This document shows, one piece after another, positions 1 through 9,603 of a DNA stretch of 12,953 bases. How positions within the stretch are numbered: the first letter of the stretch is position 1; each line of letters opens with the position of its first letter. The stretch comes from CAZEDU01 sp964511185 (GTDB taxonomy: Bacteria > Myxococcota > Myxococcia > Myxococcales > Myxococcaceae): the NCBI GenBank assembly GCA_964511185.1, contig CAZEDU010000137.1, forward strand, positions 1 through 12,953, written 5' to 3'. The notes beneath the pieces are model-generated. The model ran no database searches, had not been told where the DNA came from, and worked only from the letters and a program-made list of their open reading frames with translations. Position numbers and translations under genes: made by a program.

Positions 1-488
1 TCTCCGGGCGGGGCGAGCTGCACGCCCATGTCGGCGAGCTTCTGCTTGAGCAACGTCTCGGTGAGCATCACCATCTCCTGCGGCAGCGTGCCGCTGCGGT
101 CGATCACCGGCGCGACCGACACGTAGAGCCGCGCCGCGCGGCGGCCCCCCTCCAGCGCCTCGATCGCCTTGGCGACGGCCAGCTGCACGTCCCGGCTCGC
201 GTCAGACTTCTTGGCCCTCAGGCACGACAGGCCGCGCCCCTGCTTCAAGTCCCCCAAGGCGCGGGCGGCGGCGCTGCGGACGACGACCTCTTTGTCCTGG
301 AGCGCCTCGCAGAGCGGGTCGACGGCGGCGGGGTTCTTCGAAGCGCCCATCACCAACGCGGTCTGCGCGCGCACGCGGGGGTCGCTCGCGCCCTTGAGCT
401 GCTTGGCCAAGAACTCCATGCGGGCATCGCCCTGCGCCCAGGCGCTCGCACTGACCAGGACAATCCATGCGAGGAGGGCGCGCCGCAT
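1..488 (-). CDS. Secreted HEAT-repeat protein (partial, 5' end only)
   Basis: The minus strand is open from an ATG at 488 to the window edge, giving 162 residues of a longer protein. Residues 1-18 form a clear Sec signal peptide: MRR, a hydrophobic stretch, then an AWA|Q signal-peptidase I site, so the product is exported. Residues about 23-112 are alpha-helical repeats of HEAT / PBS-lyase type, with the repeated pattern of 'DPLCEALQDKEVVVRSAAAR' and 'VQLAVAKAIEALEG'. After about residue 119 the style changes to a beta-like segment (RLYVSVAPVIDRSG) that starts another domain cut off by the edge. HEAT repeats usually scaffold protein-protein contacts; no enzymatic motif is visible. It is divergent from alaS with about 140 bp between them. 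No convincing Shine-Dalgarno precedes the ATG, so the start rests on the signal peptide. The specific function is unknown. Confidence 0.8.
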   Translation of the reverse strand, partial: MRRALLAWIVLVSASAWAQGDARMEFLAKQLKGASDPRVRAQTALVMGASKNPAAVDPLCEALQDKEVVVRSAAARALGDLKQGRGLSCLRAKKSDASRDVQLAVAKAIEALEGGRRAARLYVSVAPVIDRSGTLPQEMVMLTETLLKQKLADMGVQLAPPG

Positions 489-627
489 CGGCTCGGCCGT
501 TAAGCATAGCCAAAGAACGCCGCTTTTCGGCCTCGAGCGACAACCTCCACGGAGCCGCCCGCTCCCTCGAGCGGCGTGCGGCTGGCTGGCGGGCGTCGCG
601 TAAGCCGCTGTGGCATAAGAGCAGCCT

Positions 628-3315
<2,688 letters not shown>

Positions 3316-3321
3316 AGCGAT

Positions 3322-5565
3322 TTGAGGTCTGCCTCGGCACGTTTGATTCCGCTTCGCATTCGGCTGCCGTACGCCAGCGAGGCCGAGTTCATCGAGCGCT
3401 ACGGGTCCAACGTGGCGCGCGGAGGTGTGTTCATCGCCACGCGGGCGCTCAAGCCCGAAGGCACCGAGGTGGCGTTCGAGCTGGTGCTCTCGGACGGCAC
3501 CCGGCTGATGCGCGGCGAAGGCGTGGTGCAGAAGACGCAAGTGGATGAGGGCGGCCAGCGCTCGGGCATGACCATCCGCTTCACCCGGCTCGACGCGCGC
3601 GGCAAGGCGCTCATCGACAAGCTGGTGGCGCTTCGGAGCGGGCTGGCGCCGGCGCTGCCGGAAGAGCAGAGCATCACCAACGCGCCGCTGCCGCCGCGCG
3701 GATCGCCGGCCGCGCCGCGCGCGAATGCCACGCCCCCGCCCGCCGCGCCCGAGCCGCCCACGGCGCGCGCGGAAGCCGACCCGCCGCACGAGGAGCCGAC
3801 GCAGCCGGGCGGTGTGACGCCGCCGGCGCGCTTGGGGAGCGACCCCGACGCGGTGACCGAGTCTCACGTGGCGGCCACCGAGCCGCCCGCGCCGCCGCGC
3901 CGGCGAAGCCTCCCCGAGCTGCCCGTCGCTTCGCCCAAGGCGGACAAGCCGCCGGAGGTGGTCTTGGGCATCGACCTGGGCACCACCAACTCGCGCGTGG
4001 CGGTGATTCAGGACGGCGCGCCGCGGCTGGTGCCGCTCGGCAGCGACGGCAAGGGCTTCGCCATCCCCTCGGTCGTCGCGCTCGACGAGAAGGGCCGCTT
4101 CGTCGTCGGGGCCCGCGCGAAGGCGATGGTGCTCACCGACCCGGCGCACACGGTGTACGGCGCCAAGCGGCTGCTCGGCCGCCGCGCCCGCTCGAAGCGG
4201 CTCAAAGAGATGGCCGGCCACTTCCCCTACCGCATCGCGGCCGACGAGCTGGGCGACGCGGGCGTCGAGCTGCGCGGCAAGGTGTACTCGCTGCCGGAGC
4301 TGTCGGGCATGTTGCTGTCCGAGCTCAAGTCGGCGGCGCAGGAGTACCTGGGCCGCGAGGTGACCAAGGCCGTCTTGTGCGTGCCCGCCTACTTCAACGA
4401 CCACCAGCGCGCGGCGATGCTCGACGCCGGCAGGCACGCGGGCCTGGAGATTTTACGCATCCTCAACGAGCCGAGCGCCGTCGCGCTCGCCTTCGGCTAC
4501 GGCCGCGGGCTCGCGCGCAAGCGGGTGTTCGTCTACGACCTGGGCGGCGGCACCTTCGACGCGTCGGTGGTCGCGCTCACCGGCGACGACCTGGAGGTCA
4601 TCACCACCGGCGGCGACAACTTCCTGGACGGGCTCGACTTCGACTCGCGGCTGGCGAGCGACTTGGCGAGCCGGCTGGGCACCGAGGAGCAGAGCCAGGT
4701 CTCCGCGTCGCTCCAGGCGGTGCAGCGCATTCGCGACGCGGCGGAGCAGGCGAAGATCACCCTCTCCGAGCGCGAGAGCGCCACCGTGCACATTCCGTTC
4801 GCGACCACGCGCACCGACGGCAGCCCCGTCGACCTCAGCGCGGAGGTCACCCGGTCGACCTTGGAATCGCTCACGCAGGACCTGGTCGACAGGACGCTGC
4901 AGGTGACGCAGGCGGTGCTCGACGCCGGGTCGCTCAAGCCGAGCAGCCTGGACGAGCTGGTGCTGGTCGGCGGACAGAGCCGCGCGCCCCTGGTGCGTCG
5001 GCGCGTCGAAGACGTGCTGCAGCGTCCCGTGCGGACCGATGTGGATCCGCACGGCGCGGTGGCGATCGGCGCGGCCATCCTGGGCGACGCGTTGATCAAG
5101 CAGGCCGCGGGCAAGCGCGGCATCTCGCTGGCCGAGGTGCTCTCGGCCCCCATCGGCATCGCGGTGAAGGGCGGCGGCATGAAGAAGGTGCTCGAGCGCA
5201 ACACGCGCCTGCCGGCGGAGAAGACCATCTCGGTGCCCGCCAAGGCCGGCCAGGCGGTCGGCATCGCGGTGTTCCAGGGCGACGCGGTGCAGGCCGAGGA
5301 GAACGAATACCTGGGCGCGCTGCACGCGACCGTCGAGAAGGCGGGCGACCTGACGGTGCGCTTTCAGGTGAGCCCCGACGGCAAGGTCGAGGTCAGCGCG
5401 CTCACGCCCCTGGGCAAGCGCACCGAGGCGACCTTCAGCACCCTCGACGCGAGCGACGAGCTGAAGGCGGCGCTGCTCGCGCAGGCGCCGCTGCCGGGCG
5501 AGGAGCTCGCCACGGGCGGCGGCCTGCTCAAGGGCCTCAAGAAGCTGCTCAACCGCGGGCCTTGA
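3322..5565 (+). CDS. Hsp70 family chaperone with N-terminal PilZ-like domain
   Basis: The protein has 747 residues in four parts. Residues 5-107 look like a PilZ-type domain of the myxobacterial TIGR02266 kind: 'RIRLPYASEAEFIERYGSN' then 'VARGGVFIAT'. The RxxxR motif is absent and the Ser of D/NxSxxG is Ala, so c-di-GMP binding is doubtful. Residues 108-210 are a Pro/Ala-rich, probably disordered linker. Residues 213-590 are the Hsp70 ATPase domain: phosphate 1 GIDLGTTNS (216-224), connect region NEPSAVALAFGYG (382-394), phosphate 2 DLGGGTFD (406-413), adenosine motif LVGGQSRAPLV (548-558). Residues about 600-705 resemble the beta substrate-binding domain, with an altered linker in place of the DnaK DVLLLDV. 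The helical lid is missing; only about 40 residues remain. The TTG start leaves the PilZ part intact, has GAAGG about 11 bp upstream and lies 6 bp after alaS; the next in-frame ATG is codon 63. This is a specialised Hsp70, not the housekeeping DnaK. Confidence 0.9.
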   Translation: MRSASARLIPLRIRLPYASEAEFIERYGSNVARGGVFIATRALKPEGTEVAFELVLSDGTRLMRGEGVVQKTQVDEGGQRSGMTIRFTRLDARGKALIDKLVALRSGLAPALPEEQSITNAPLPPRGSPAAPRANATPPPAAPEPPTARAEADPPHEEPTQPGGVTPPARLGSDPDAVTESHVAATEPPAPPRRRSLPELPVASPKADKPPEVVLGIDLGTTNSRVAVIQDGAPRLVPLGSDGKGFAIPSVVALDEKGRFVVGARAKAMVLTDPAHTVYGAKRLLGRRARSKRLKEMAGHFPYRIAADELGDAGVELRGKVYSLPELSGMLLSELKSAAQEYLGREVTKAVLCVPAYFNDHQRAAMLDAGRHAGLEILRILNEPSAVALAFGYGRGLARKRVFVYDLGGGTFDASVVALTGDDLEVITTGGDNFLDGLDFDSRLASDLASRLGTEEQSQVSASLQAVQRIRDAAEQAKITLSERESATVHIPFATTRTDGSPVDLSAEVTRSTLESLTQDLVDRTLQVTQAVLDAGSLKPSSLDELVLVGGQSRAPLVRRRVEDVLQRPVRTDVDPHGAVAIGAAILGDALIKQAAGKRGISLAEVLSAPIGIAVKGGGMKKVLERNTRLPAEKTISVPAKAGQAVGIAVFQGDAVQAEENEYLGALHATVEKAGDLTVRFQVSPDGKVEVSALTPLGKRTEATFSTLDASDELKAALLAQAPLPGEELATGGGLLKGLKKLLNRGP

Positions 5566-5569
5566 GCGG

Positions 5570-6523
5570 TCAGTGCATGCGCAGCGCGAGCTTGCCCAGG
5601 TGGTGCTTCTCGACGTCGCGGTGCGCCTCCGCGGCCGACTCCAGCGGGTAGGTCCGCACCTCGACGTGGAAGGGACCTTGGGCGATGAGCGCGTTCAGCC
5701 GCTCGAACGTCTCTCGGCTCGGCACCCCGTCGTACCCCTGTGCTGAGATGCCCTCCGGCGCCGACGGCTCGGGATCGACCCCGTTGGGGTAAGCGACGCG
5801 GCCCCCCTTCTGGATGTGGCCGAGCGCTTCGTCCAACCCCCGGCCGTTGGCGAGGACCAGCGCGGCGTCCGCTCCACCCGGCGCGAACTTGTCGAGCGCG
5901 CCGGCGACGTCGCCCTGCTTGCCGTCGACCGCGTCGTCGGCGCCGAGCCGCTTCACGAGCGCGACGCCGTCCTCTCCGGACGCCACCGCGAAGACCTGCG
6001 CGCCCATGCGCTTGGCGAGCTGAACCGCCAAGTGCCCGATGCCGCCGCTCGCGCCGAAGATGAGGAGCTTCTGCCCCGCTTGGAGGCTCAGCACGTCCTG
6101 CAAGCCGATCATCGCGGTGATGCCGTCCGCGCCGAGCGCGCCCGCTTGCTCGGGGTCGAGCCCTTCGGGGAGCTTGGCGACGTTCTCCTCTGGAACGGCC
6201 GCGTACTCGGCGTAGAAGCCGCCGTTGAGCGAGTAGGCATACACCCGGTCGCCTGGCTTCAGCTGCTTCACCTCGGACCCGACCGCGACCACCTCCCCCG
6301 CGCCGTCGTTGCCGATGACGAGAGGAAATTGGCGCGCGCCGAGCTCGAGCTCGCCCGAGCGGACCTCGGGGTCCCAGACCCCTACCCCCGCGGCGTCGAG
6401 GCGGATGAGCACCTCGGTGGCCTGAGGCTGAGGGACAGGAAGCGCTTCGGCCTGAAAGACCTCCGGACCTCCGAATTCGTGGATGGCGGCCGCGCGCATC
6501 TGCGCGGGAATCGACGGCTGCAT
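5570..6523 (-). CDS. NADP-dependent quinone oxidoreductase-like protein (MDR family, zinc-free)
   Basis: The 317-residue protein belongs to the medium-chain dehydrogenase/reductase superfamily, quinone oxidoreductase type. The N-terminal GroES-like domain begins MRAAAIHEFGGPEVF (9-23) and includes 'PLVIGNDGAGEVVAVG' (67-82) and 'LKPGDRVYAY' (88-97). The Rossmann fold carries GASGGIG (157-163), a dinucleotide-binding loop, followed by 'LAVQLAKRMGAQVFAVAS' (165-182). The structural and catalytic zinc ligands of alcohol dehydrogenases are missing (the protein has no Cys), which fits NAD(P)H-dependent reduction of quinones or enones. The substrate is unknown. I chose ATG 6523 over an ATG at 6571 or 6499 because GGAGG lies 4 bp upstream and the 16 residues before it look non-family. 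It is convergent with the Hsp70 gene, 4 bp between stops, leaving no room for a separate terminator, and divergent from the calpain gene. Confidence 0.92.
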   Translation of the reverse strand: MQPSIPAQMRAAAIHEFGGPEVFQAEALPVPQPQATEVLIRLDAAGVGVWDPEVRSGELELGARQFPLVIGNDGAGEVVAVGSEVKQLKPGDRVYAYSLNGGFYAEYAAVPEENVAKLPEGLDPEQAGALGADGITAMIGLQDVLSLQAGQKLLIFGASGGIGHLAVQLAKRMGAQVFAVASGEDGVALVKRLGADDAVDGKQGDVAGALDKFAPGGADAALVLANGRGLDEALGHIQKGGRVAYPNGVDPEPSAPEGISAQGYDGVPSRETFERLNALIAQGPFHVEVRTYPLESAAEAHRDVEKHHLGKLALRMH

Positions 6524-6527
6524 GGGG

Positions 6528-6532
6528 CCTCC
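6528..6532 (-). promoter_or_regulatory. Shine-Dalgarno that fixes the oxidoreductase start
   Basis: On the minus strand GGAGG is followed by CCCC and then the ATG at 6523. The 4-bp spacing is slightly short but usable. No comparable site precedes the upstream ATG at 6571 or the ATG at 6499, so this site decides the start. Confidence 0.6.
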
Positions 6533-6623
6533 AAAATGCTGGGGGGTGGACTGCCTCCTTCTGGTGCGCATGGGCCGAAAGGCGCGCAGCGGTCACCCCG
6601 AAGAGCGGTCGGATTCACGCCCG

Positions 6624-6651
6624 TTCACACGGCGACAAGGTACTTTACAAA
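6624..6651 (+). promoter_or_regulatory. Possible sigma-70-like promoter of the calpain unit
   Basis: TTCACA (6624-6629, five of six matches to TTGACA) and TACAAA (6646-6651, four of six matches to TATAAT) are separated by 16 bp. They lie about 75 bp upstream of the calpain ATG in the 202-bp divergent spacer, in a locally AT-richer patch. Position and spacing fit, but such matches arise by chance and this rests on sequence resemblance alone. Confidence 0.3.
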
Positions 6652-6687
6652 AGAGCCCGCAACTCGGGCGGCCGGCGCTCGGAGAAC

Positions 6688-6708
6688 AGGAGGTTTCCCT
6701 CACCTCCT
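6688..6708 (+). promoter_or_regulatory. Leader hairpin containing an SD-like sequence
   Basis: AGGAGGT (6688-6694) and its exact reverse complement ACCTCCT (6702-6708) flank a 7-nt loop. The left arm is a near-perfect Shine-Dalgarno but lies about 31 bp before the ATG at 6726, too far to serve it. A second, unpaired GAGGT at 6711-6715, 10 bp before the ATG, is the likelier ribosome site. The hairpin would sit immediately beside it and could affect initiation. A regulatory role is inference. Confidence 0.35.
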
Positions 6709-6725
6709 TCGAGGTCTGACAAGCC

Positions 6726-8468
6726 ATGCCGCTGCCCATCACCGACCGCAAGCTGAGCCAGCTCTACAAGTCGTACGAGAACCAGTTCAAAGCCGATCCG
6801 TCGGTGACGCTCGGGGACGCGCAGGTGCTCGAGATCCTCGCGCTGGTGGGCGACAAGAGCGGCCTGTCCGCGGCCAAGCTGCTCGAGCAGCTCAGCGCGC
6901 CGGGGCTGACGCGCGCGGAGCAGGTGGCGCTGGTCAAGGCCGGCATGACCGCGAGCGAGAAGAAGGACCTGGGCCACATCCTGGACAGCGGCACCGTGCC
7001 GCTCGAGCCTTCGGCGAAGAACTTCATCGAGGCGGTGCTCGACCGCGCGCCGGTCGATCCGAACACCGGGGCGCTGGTGATCACCGGTGATCAGAAGAAC
7101 GGCCTCGCGGGCATGGCGAAGCCCGGCGCGCGCATCGAGGCGATCAACATCAGCACCGCGCCCGGCGGCCGCCTCCACATGGACGACACGATGGTCGTGG
7201 CGACGGCGGACGCGAGCGGCAAGTTCAGCGGCGGCGTCCTGCCCGACCTGCAGGAAGGCGACTTGATCCGCGTGCGCGCGCGCCACGCCGACGGCTCGGT
7301 GGGCGACTGGCAGGTCATCGAGGCGAGCGGCCTGGCCTCCGAGGACACGCGCAACGCGGTGGTCGCGCTCTTTCGCATCGGCGTCACCGACGCCGGCAAC
7401 GGCAAGATTGGGGTGACCAACATCAACGCCAGCCGGCAGGTGTCGGAGCCGGGCGCGGTGCTGCAGTTCACCAACCGGCGCACCGGCGAGAAGACCCAGG
7501 TCACCATCACCGACGTCGGCGGCTTCCCGGCGGGCTTCACGCTCAACGGCAAGGCCGGCGACACCTTCACGGTCGCGGCGAGCGACAGGAAGAACAACCT
7601 CGGCTTCACGCAGTCGGTAGGGACGGTGACGGTGCCCGGCGGCGACGGCGGCACGGTGGACCTCATCCCCGACCCCGAGCTGCACAAGGAAGAGCGGTAC
7701 GAAGACGGCCGCCCGAAGTTCTCGAAGAAGACGTTCACCGGCCCCCTCTTCAAGGACGGCGTGCACCCCAGCGACGTCGCGCAAGGGCAGATCGGCAACT
7801 GCTACTTCCCCTCTGCCCTGGGCGCGGTGGCGTTCCACGCGCCTGAAGTCATCCAGAACATGATCCGCGAGAACGGCGACGGCACGTACACGGTCGTCTT
7901 CAAGGAGCGGGACTGGGCCACCAGCAAGTACCGCGACGTGGAGATCAAGGTCGACGGGGACCTCTACGTGCGGCCGTTCGGCGGTCCCCTCTACGGCTCG
8001 ACGTCGGATCCCGATCGCAGCACGGGCGGCATGGAGCTCTGGTACCCGCTCGTCGAGAAGGCCTACGCCATGTGGAAGGGCAGCTACGACGCCATCGGCA
8101 ACGGCGGCAGCGCGAGCGCGGTCATCGAAGCGGTCACGGGCCGGCCGGTCGGCTACTACACCGTGCGCGAGAGCGACCTCAACGGCGTATGGGACACCAT
8201 CCGGCGCGCGGTCGACGCGAAGCAGCCGATCGCCGCCGGCACCTACAGCGAGACCGAAGGGGCGCGCTACACCAACACCGGCGTGTACGGGAACCACTCG
8301 TACTCGGTGCTCGGCTACGAAGAAGAGAACGGCGAGCGCTACGTGAAGCTGCGCAACCCCTGGGGCGAGAGCGAGCCGCACGGCAACGGGCCGAACGACG
8401 GTTACTTCCGGCTCAAGCTCCAGGACTTCACCCGGCTGTACCAAGGGCTCGGCTTCAGCCGCGCGTAG
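6726..8468 (+). CDS. Calpain-like cysteine protease (peptidase family C2) with N-terminal beta domains
   Basis: The 580-residue protein has a C-terminal calpain catalytic domain. Cys359 lies in QGQIGNCYFPSALGAVA, compared with the family's QGxLGDCWFLxAL; Gln353 is the oxyanion residue. His524 lies in GNHSYSVLGYEE and Asn544 in LRNPWGESE. The full Cys-His-Asn triad is therefore present, although the usual Trp after Cys is Tyr. Residues 1-110 are helical and unassigned. Residues about 130-200 and 215-305 look like two beta-sandwich domains ('GARIEAINISTAPGGRLHM', 'GAVLQFTNRRTGEKTQVTIT') of the kind that follow one another in bacterial surface or secreted proteins. No signal peptide, transmembrane segment or obvious EF-hand is visible, so the export route and calcium dependence are unknown. 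Eleven bp separate it from a small downstream gene, which probably shares its transcript. Substrate unknown; calpain-type cleavage is inferred from the family. Confidence 0.9.
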   Translation: MPLPITDRKLSQLYKSYENQFKADPSVTLGDAQVLEILALVGDKSGLSAAKLLEQLSAPGLTRAEQVALVKAGMTASEKKDLGHILDSGTVPLEPSAKNFIEAVLDRAPVDPNTGALVITGDQKNGLAGMAKPGARIEAINISTAPGGRLHMDDTMVVATADASGKFSGGVLPDLQEGDLIRVRARHADGSVGDWQVIEASGLASEDTRNAVVALFRIGVTDAGNGKIGVTNINASRQVSEPGAVLQFTNRRTGEKTQVTITDVGGFPAGFTLNGKAGDTFTVAASDRKNNLGFTQSVGTVTVPGGDGGTVDLIPDPELHKEERYEDGRPKFSKKTFTGPLFKDGVHPSDVAQGQIGNCYFPSALGAVAFHAPEVIQNMIRENGDGTYTVVFKERDWATSKYRDVEIKVDGDLYVRPFGGPLYGSTSDPDRSTGGMELWYPLVEKAYAMWKGSYDAIGNGGSASAVIEAVTGRPVGYYTVRESDLNGVWDTIRRAVDAKQPIAAGTYSETEGARYTNTGVYGNHSYSVLGYEEENGERYVKLRNPWGESEPHGNGPNDGYFRLKLQDFTRLYQGLGFSRA

Positions 8469-8479
8469 AGAGGAACGTC

Positions 8480-8839
8480 ATGGCCATTCCCCCGGAACCG
8501 GTTCAAGAGGTCCTGCCCCAGGCGCACTGGGTCGTCGAGGCCGAAGTGAAGGAGGTCGTCGCGCTCGGCCCCGAGACGCCGAAGGTCGACGTGCCCGAAG
8601 GCGCGACCAGCGTGCCGCAGAAGGTGCGCGCGCAGACCGTTCGGCTGTCGATTCAGCGGGTCATCAAAGGCACGCTGAGCGAGAAGGAGCTCGTCGTCGA
8701 GAAGCCGGTCGGCGACTACGCGCTCCGCGCCGGCAACAAGGGCCCGTTCCTCATCGACGCGTCGAAGGTCATCCTCGGTCGCTACGGCCCGGACTCCTAC
8801 TCACTCGCGACCATCGAGCAGGCCCTCAAGACGCGTTAG
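8480..8839 (+). CDS. Small beta-rich protein of unknown function, partner of the calpain gene
   Basis: The 119-residue protein starts at ATG 8480, with AGAGGAA just upstream, 11 bp after the calpain stop. I do not recognise a named family. Alternating hydrophobic strands are visible: 'HWVVEAEVKEVVALG' (16-30), 'KVRAQTVRLSIQRVIKG' (48-64), 'KELVVEKPVGDY' (69-80) and 'GPFLIDASKVILGRYG' (88-103), ending in a short helix (SLATIEQALKTR). This layout resembles small OB-fold / TIMP-like barrels, but that is a pattern impression only. There is no signal peptide and no Cys. Cotranscription with a protease makes an inhibitor, immunity protein, chaperone or substrate the obvious options; none can be chosen from sequence alone. 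Its last 14 bp overlap the 3' end of the convergent ferritin-like gene. Confidence 0.8.
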   Translation: MAIPPEPVQEVLPQAHWVVEAEVKEVVALGPETPKVDVPEGATSVPQKVRAQTVRLSIQRVIKGTLSEKELVVEKPVGDYALRAGNKGPFLIDASKVILGRYGPDSYSLATIEQALKTR

Positions 8840-9593
8840 TCGGGGACTGTCCCCAAAGGGGGACTGTCCCCATCTTCGCCTCGACGCCAATGGCGGCCGA
8901 CACCCAGCTGTTCACGCGGCTCAGGTGCCGCTCTTCTTCGGACAGGCAGCGCTCGAAGCTCTCGGCGAGCGCGTCCATGTTCATGCTCCGCGCGAGCGCC
9001 ACCAAGTGCTGCCAGCAGGCGTTGTCGGCCAGCTCGGCGACCAAAATCGCCTCGAGGCATTGCTGCAGGTCGGTGCGCGGGTCCGCGATCAGCTGCGGCA
9101 GACCCATCGAGATCACCGCCTGCACGTCCGCGGAAGGCGTCACCACCGTTGGATCTCCGCCGAGCTGTTCGATCGCCTCGCGCAGCAGCTCGGCGTGGAT
9201 CATCTCCTCGCTCAAGAACTGCTCGAGCTCCTCGCGGCTCGGGCCGCCATTCCAGCTGCCGTAGACGTCGAGCTTGCCGATCAGCCCCTCGTACAGCCGG
9301 CTCCCGCTCCGCTCGAACGCGAGCCGCTCGCCCAGCTTGTCCAGGAACACGTTGGCGCGCTGGCCTTGAAACGCCTTGAGCACCGTCTTGAGCGCGCCCT
9401 TCACCGAGCCGGGCGGCGGCATGGTGCCGATCGGGTCCGCGTCCTCCGCGTAGACCGCGCGCAGCTCGACGGCGTCTTTTCCGTCCGACGCCTGCACCGG
9501 CTGCTCCCGCGCCGCCTCGATGGCCTCCTTGCTCAGCACCGGAGAGGTGGCGATCCCGGTTCGGTTCATTCCCATCTTCGTCTCGCGCTTCAT
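8826..9593 (-). CDS. Ferritin-like diiron protein, second gene of the pair
   Basis: The 255-residue protein has helical segments carrying a ferritin-like metal-site pattern: Glu94 (LAFERSGSRLYEGLI), E130-x-x-H133 (SEEMIHAELLREAIEQLGGDP), Glu187 (AILVAELADNACWQHL) and E220-x-x-H223 (LSEEERHLSRVNSW). This E...ExxH...E...ExxH order is typical of ferritin-like or rubrerythrin-like four-helix bundles that bind two irons. Residues 1-75 are a non-helical leader with no export signal. Iron storage, oxidase or peroxide-related activity are all possible; the substrate cannot be read from sequence. ATG 9593 has GGAGG 5 bp upstream and overlaps the previous stop as ATGA, implying translational coupling. 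A second ATG 6 codons in is possible. The last ~15 residues (GTVPLWGQSPTNAS) are encoded by the doubled palindrome at 8842-8871, so the ancestral end was probably near residue 240. Confidence 0.85.
   Translation of the reverse strand: MKRETKMGMNRTGIATSPVLSKEAIEAAREQPVQASDGKDAVELRAVYAEDADPIGTMPPPGSVKGALKTVLKAFQGQRANVFLDKLGERLAFERSGSRLYEGLIGKLDVYGSWNGGPSREELEQFLSEEMIHAELLREAIEQLGGDPTVVTPSADVQAVISMGLPQLIADPRTDLQQCLEAILVAELADNACWQHLVALARSMNMDALAESFERCLSEEERHLSRVNSWVSAAIGVEAKMGTVPLWGQSPTNAS
8842..8871. repeat. Doubled REP-like palindrome GGGGACTGTCCCC
   Basis: Two copies of GGGGACTGTCCCC (8842-8854 and 8859-8871) are separated by AAAG. Each copy is a palindrome except for its centre base, and the two copies also pair with each other as a 13-bp stem with one T-T mismatch and a 4-nt loop. 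This resembles REP-type elements built on GGGGACNGTCCCC that I know as dispersed in many high-GC genomes. It lies 2 bp past the stop of the calpain partner and could act as a transcription terminator or mRNA-stabilising hairpin for it, but no T-tract follows. On the minus strand it is read as the C-terminal tail of the ferritin-like protein. Confidence 0.65.
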
Positions 9594-9603
9594 TGCAGCC
9601 TCC
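9590..9603 (-). promoter_or_regulatory. ATGA translational-coupling junction with Shine-Dalgarno
   Basis: The stop TGA of the upstream ferritin-like gene (9590-9592) and the start ATG of the downstream one (9591-9593) share bases as ATGA. GGAGG at 9599-9603 is 5 bp upstream of the second start. Ribosomes finishing the first gene can restart directly on the second, keeping the two products in fixed ratio. Confidence 0.75.

Noticed and set aside
612..627. TGGCATAAGAGCA before alaS as a sigma-54 promoter
   Set aside because: It has a TGGCA-like first half but no TTGC element at the required distance.
6645..8444. A 599-codon minus-strand frame opposite the calpain gene
   Set aside because: It is antisense to a gene with intact catalytic motifs, and its composition is that of a high-GC shadow.
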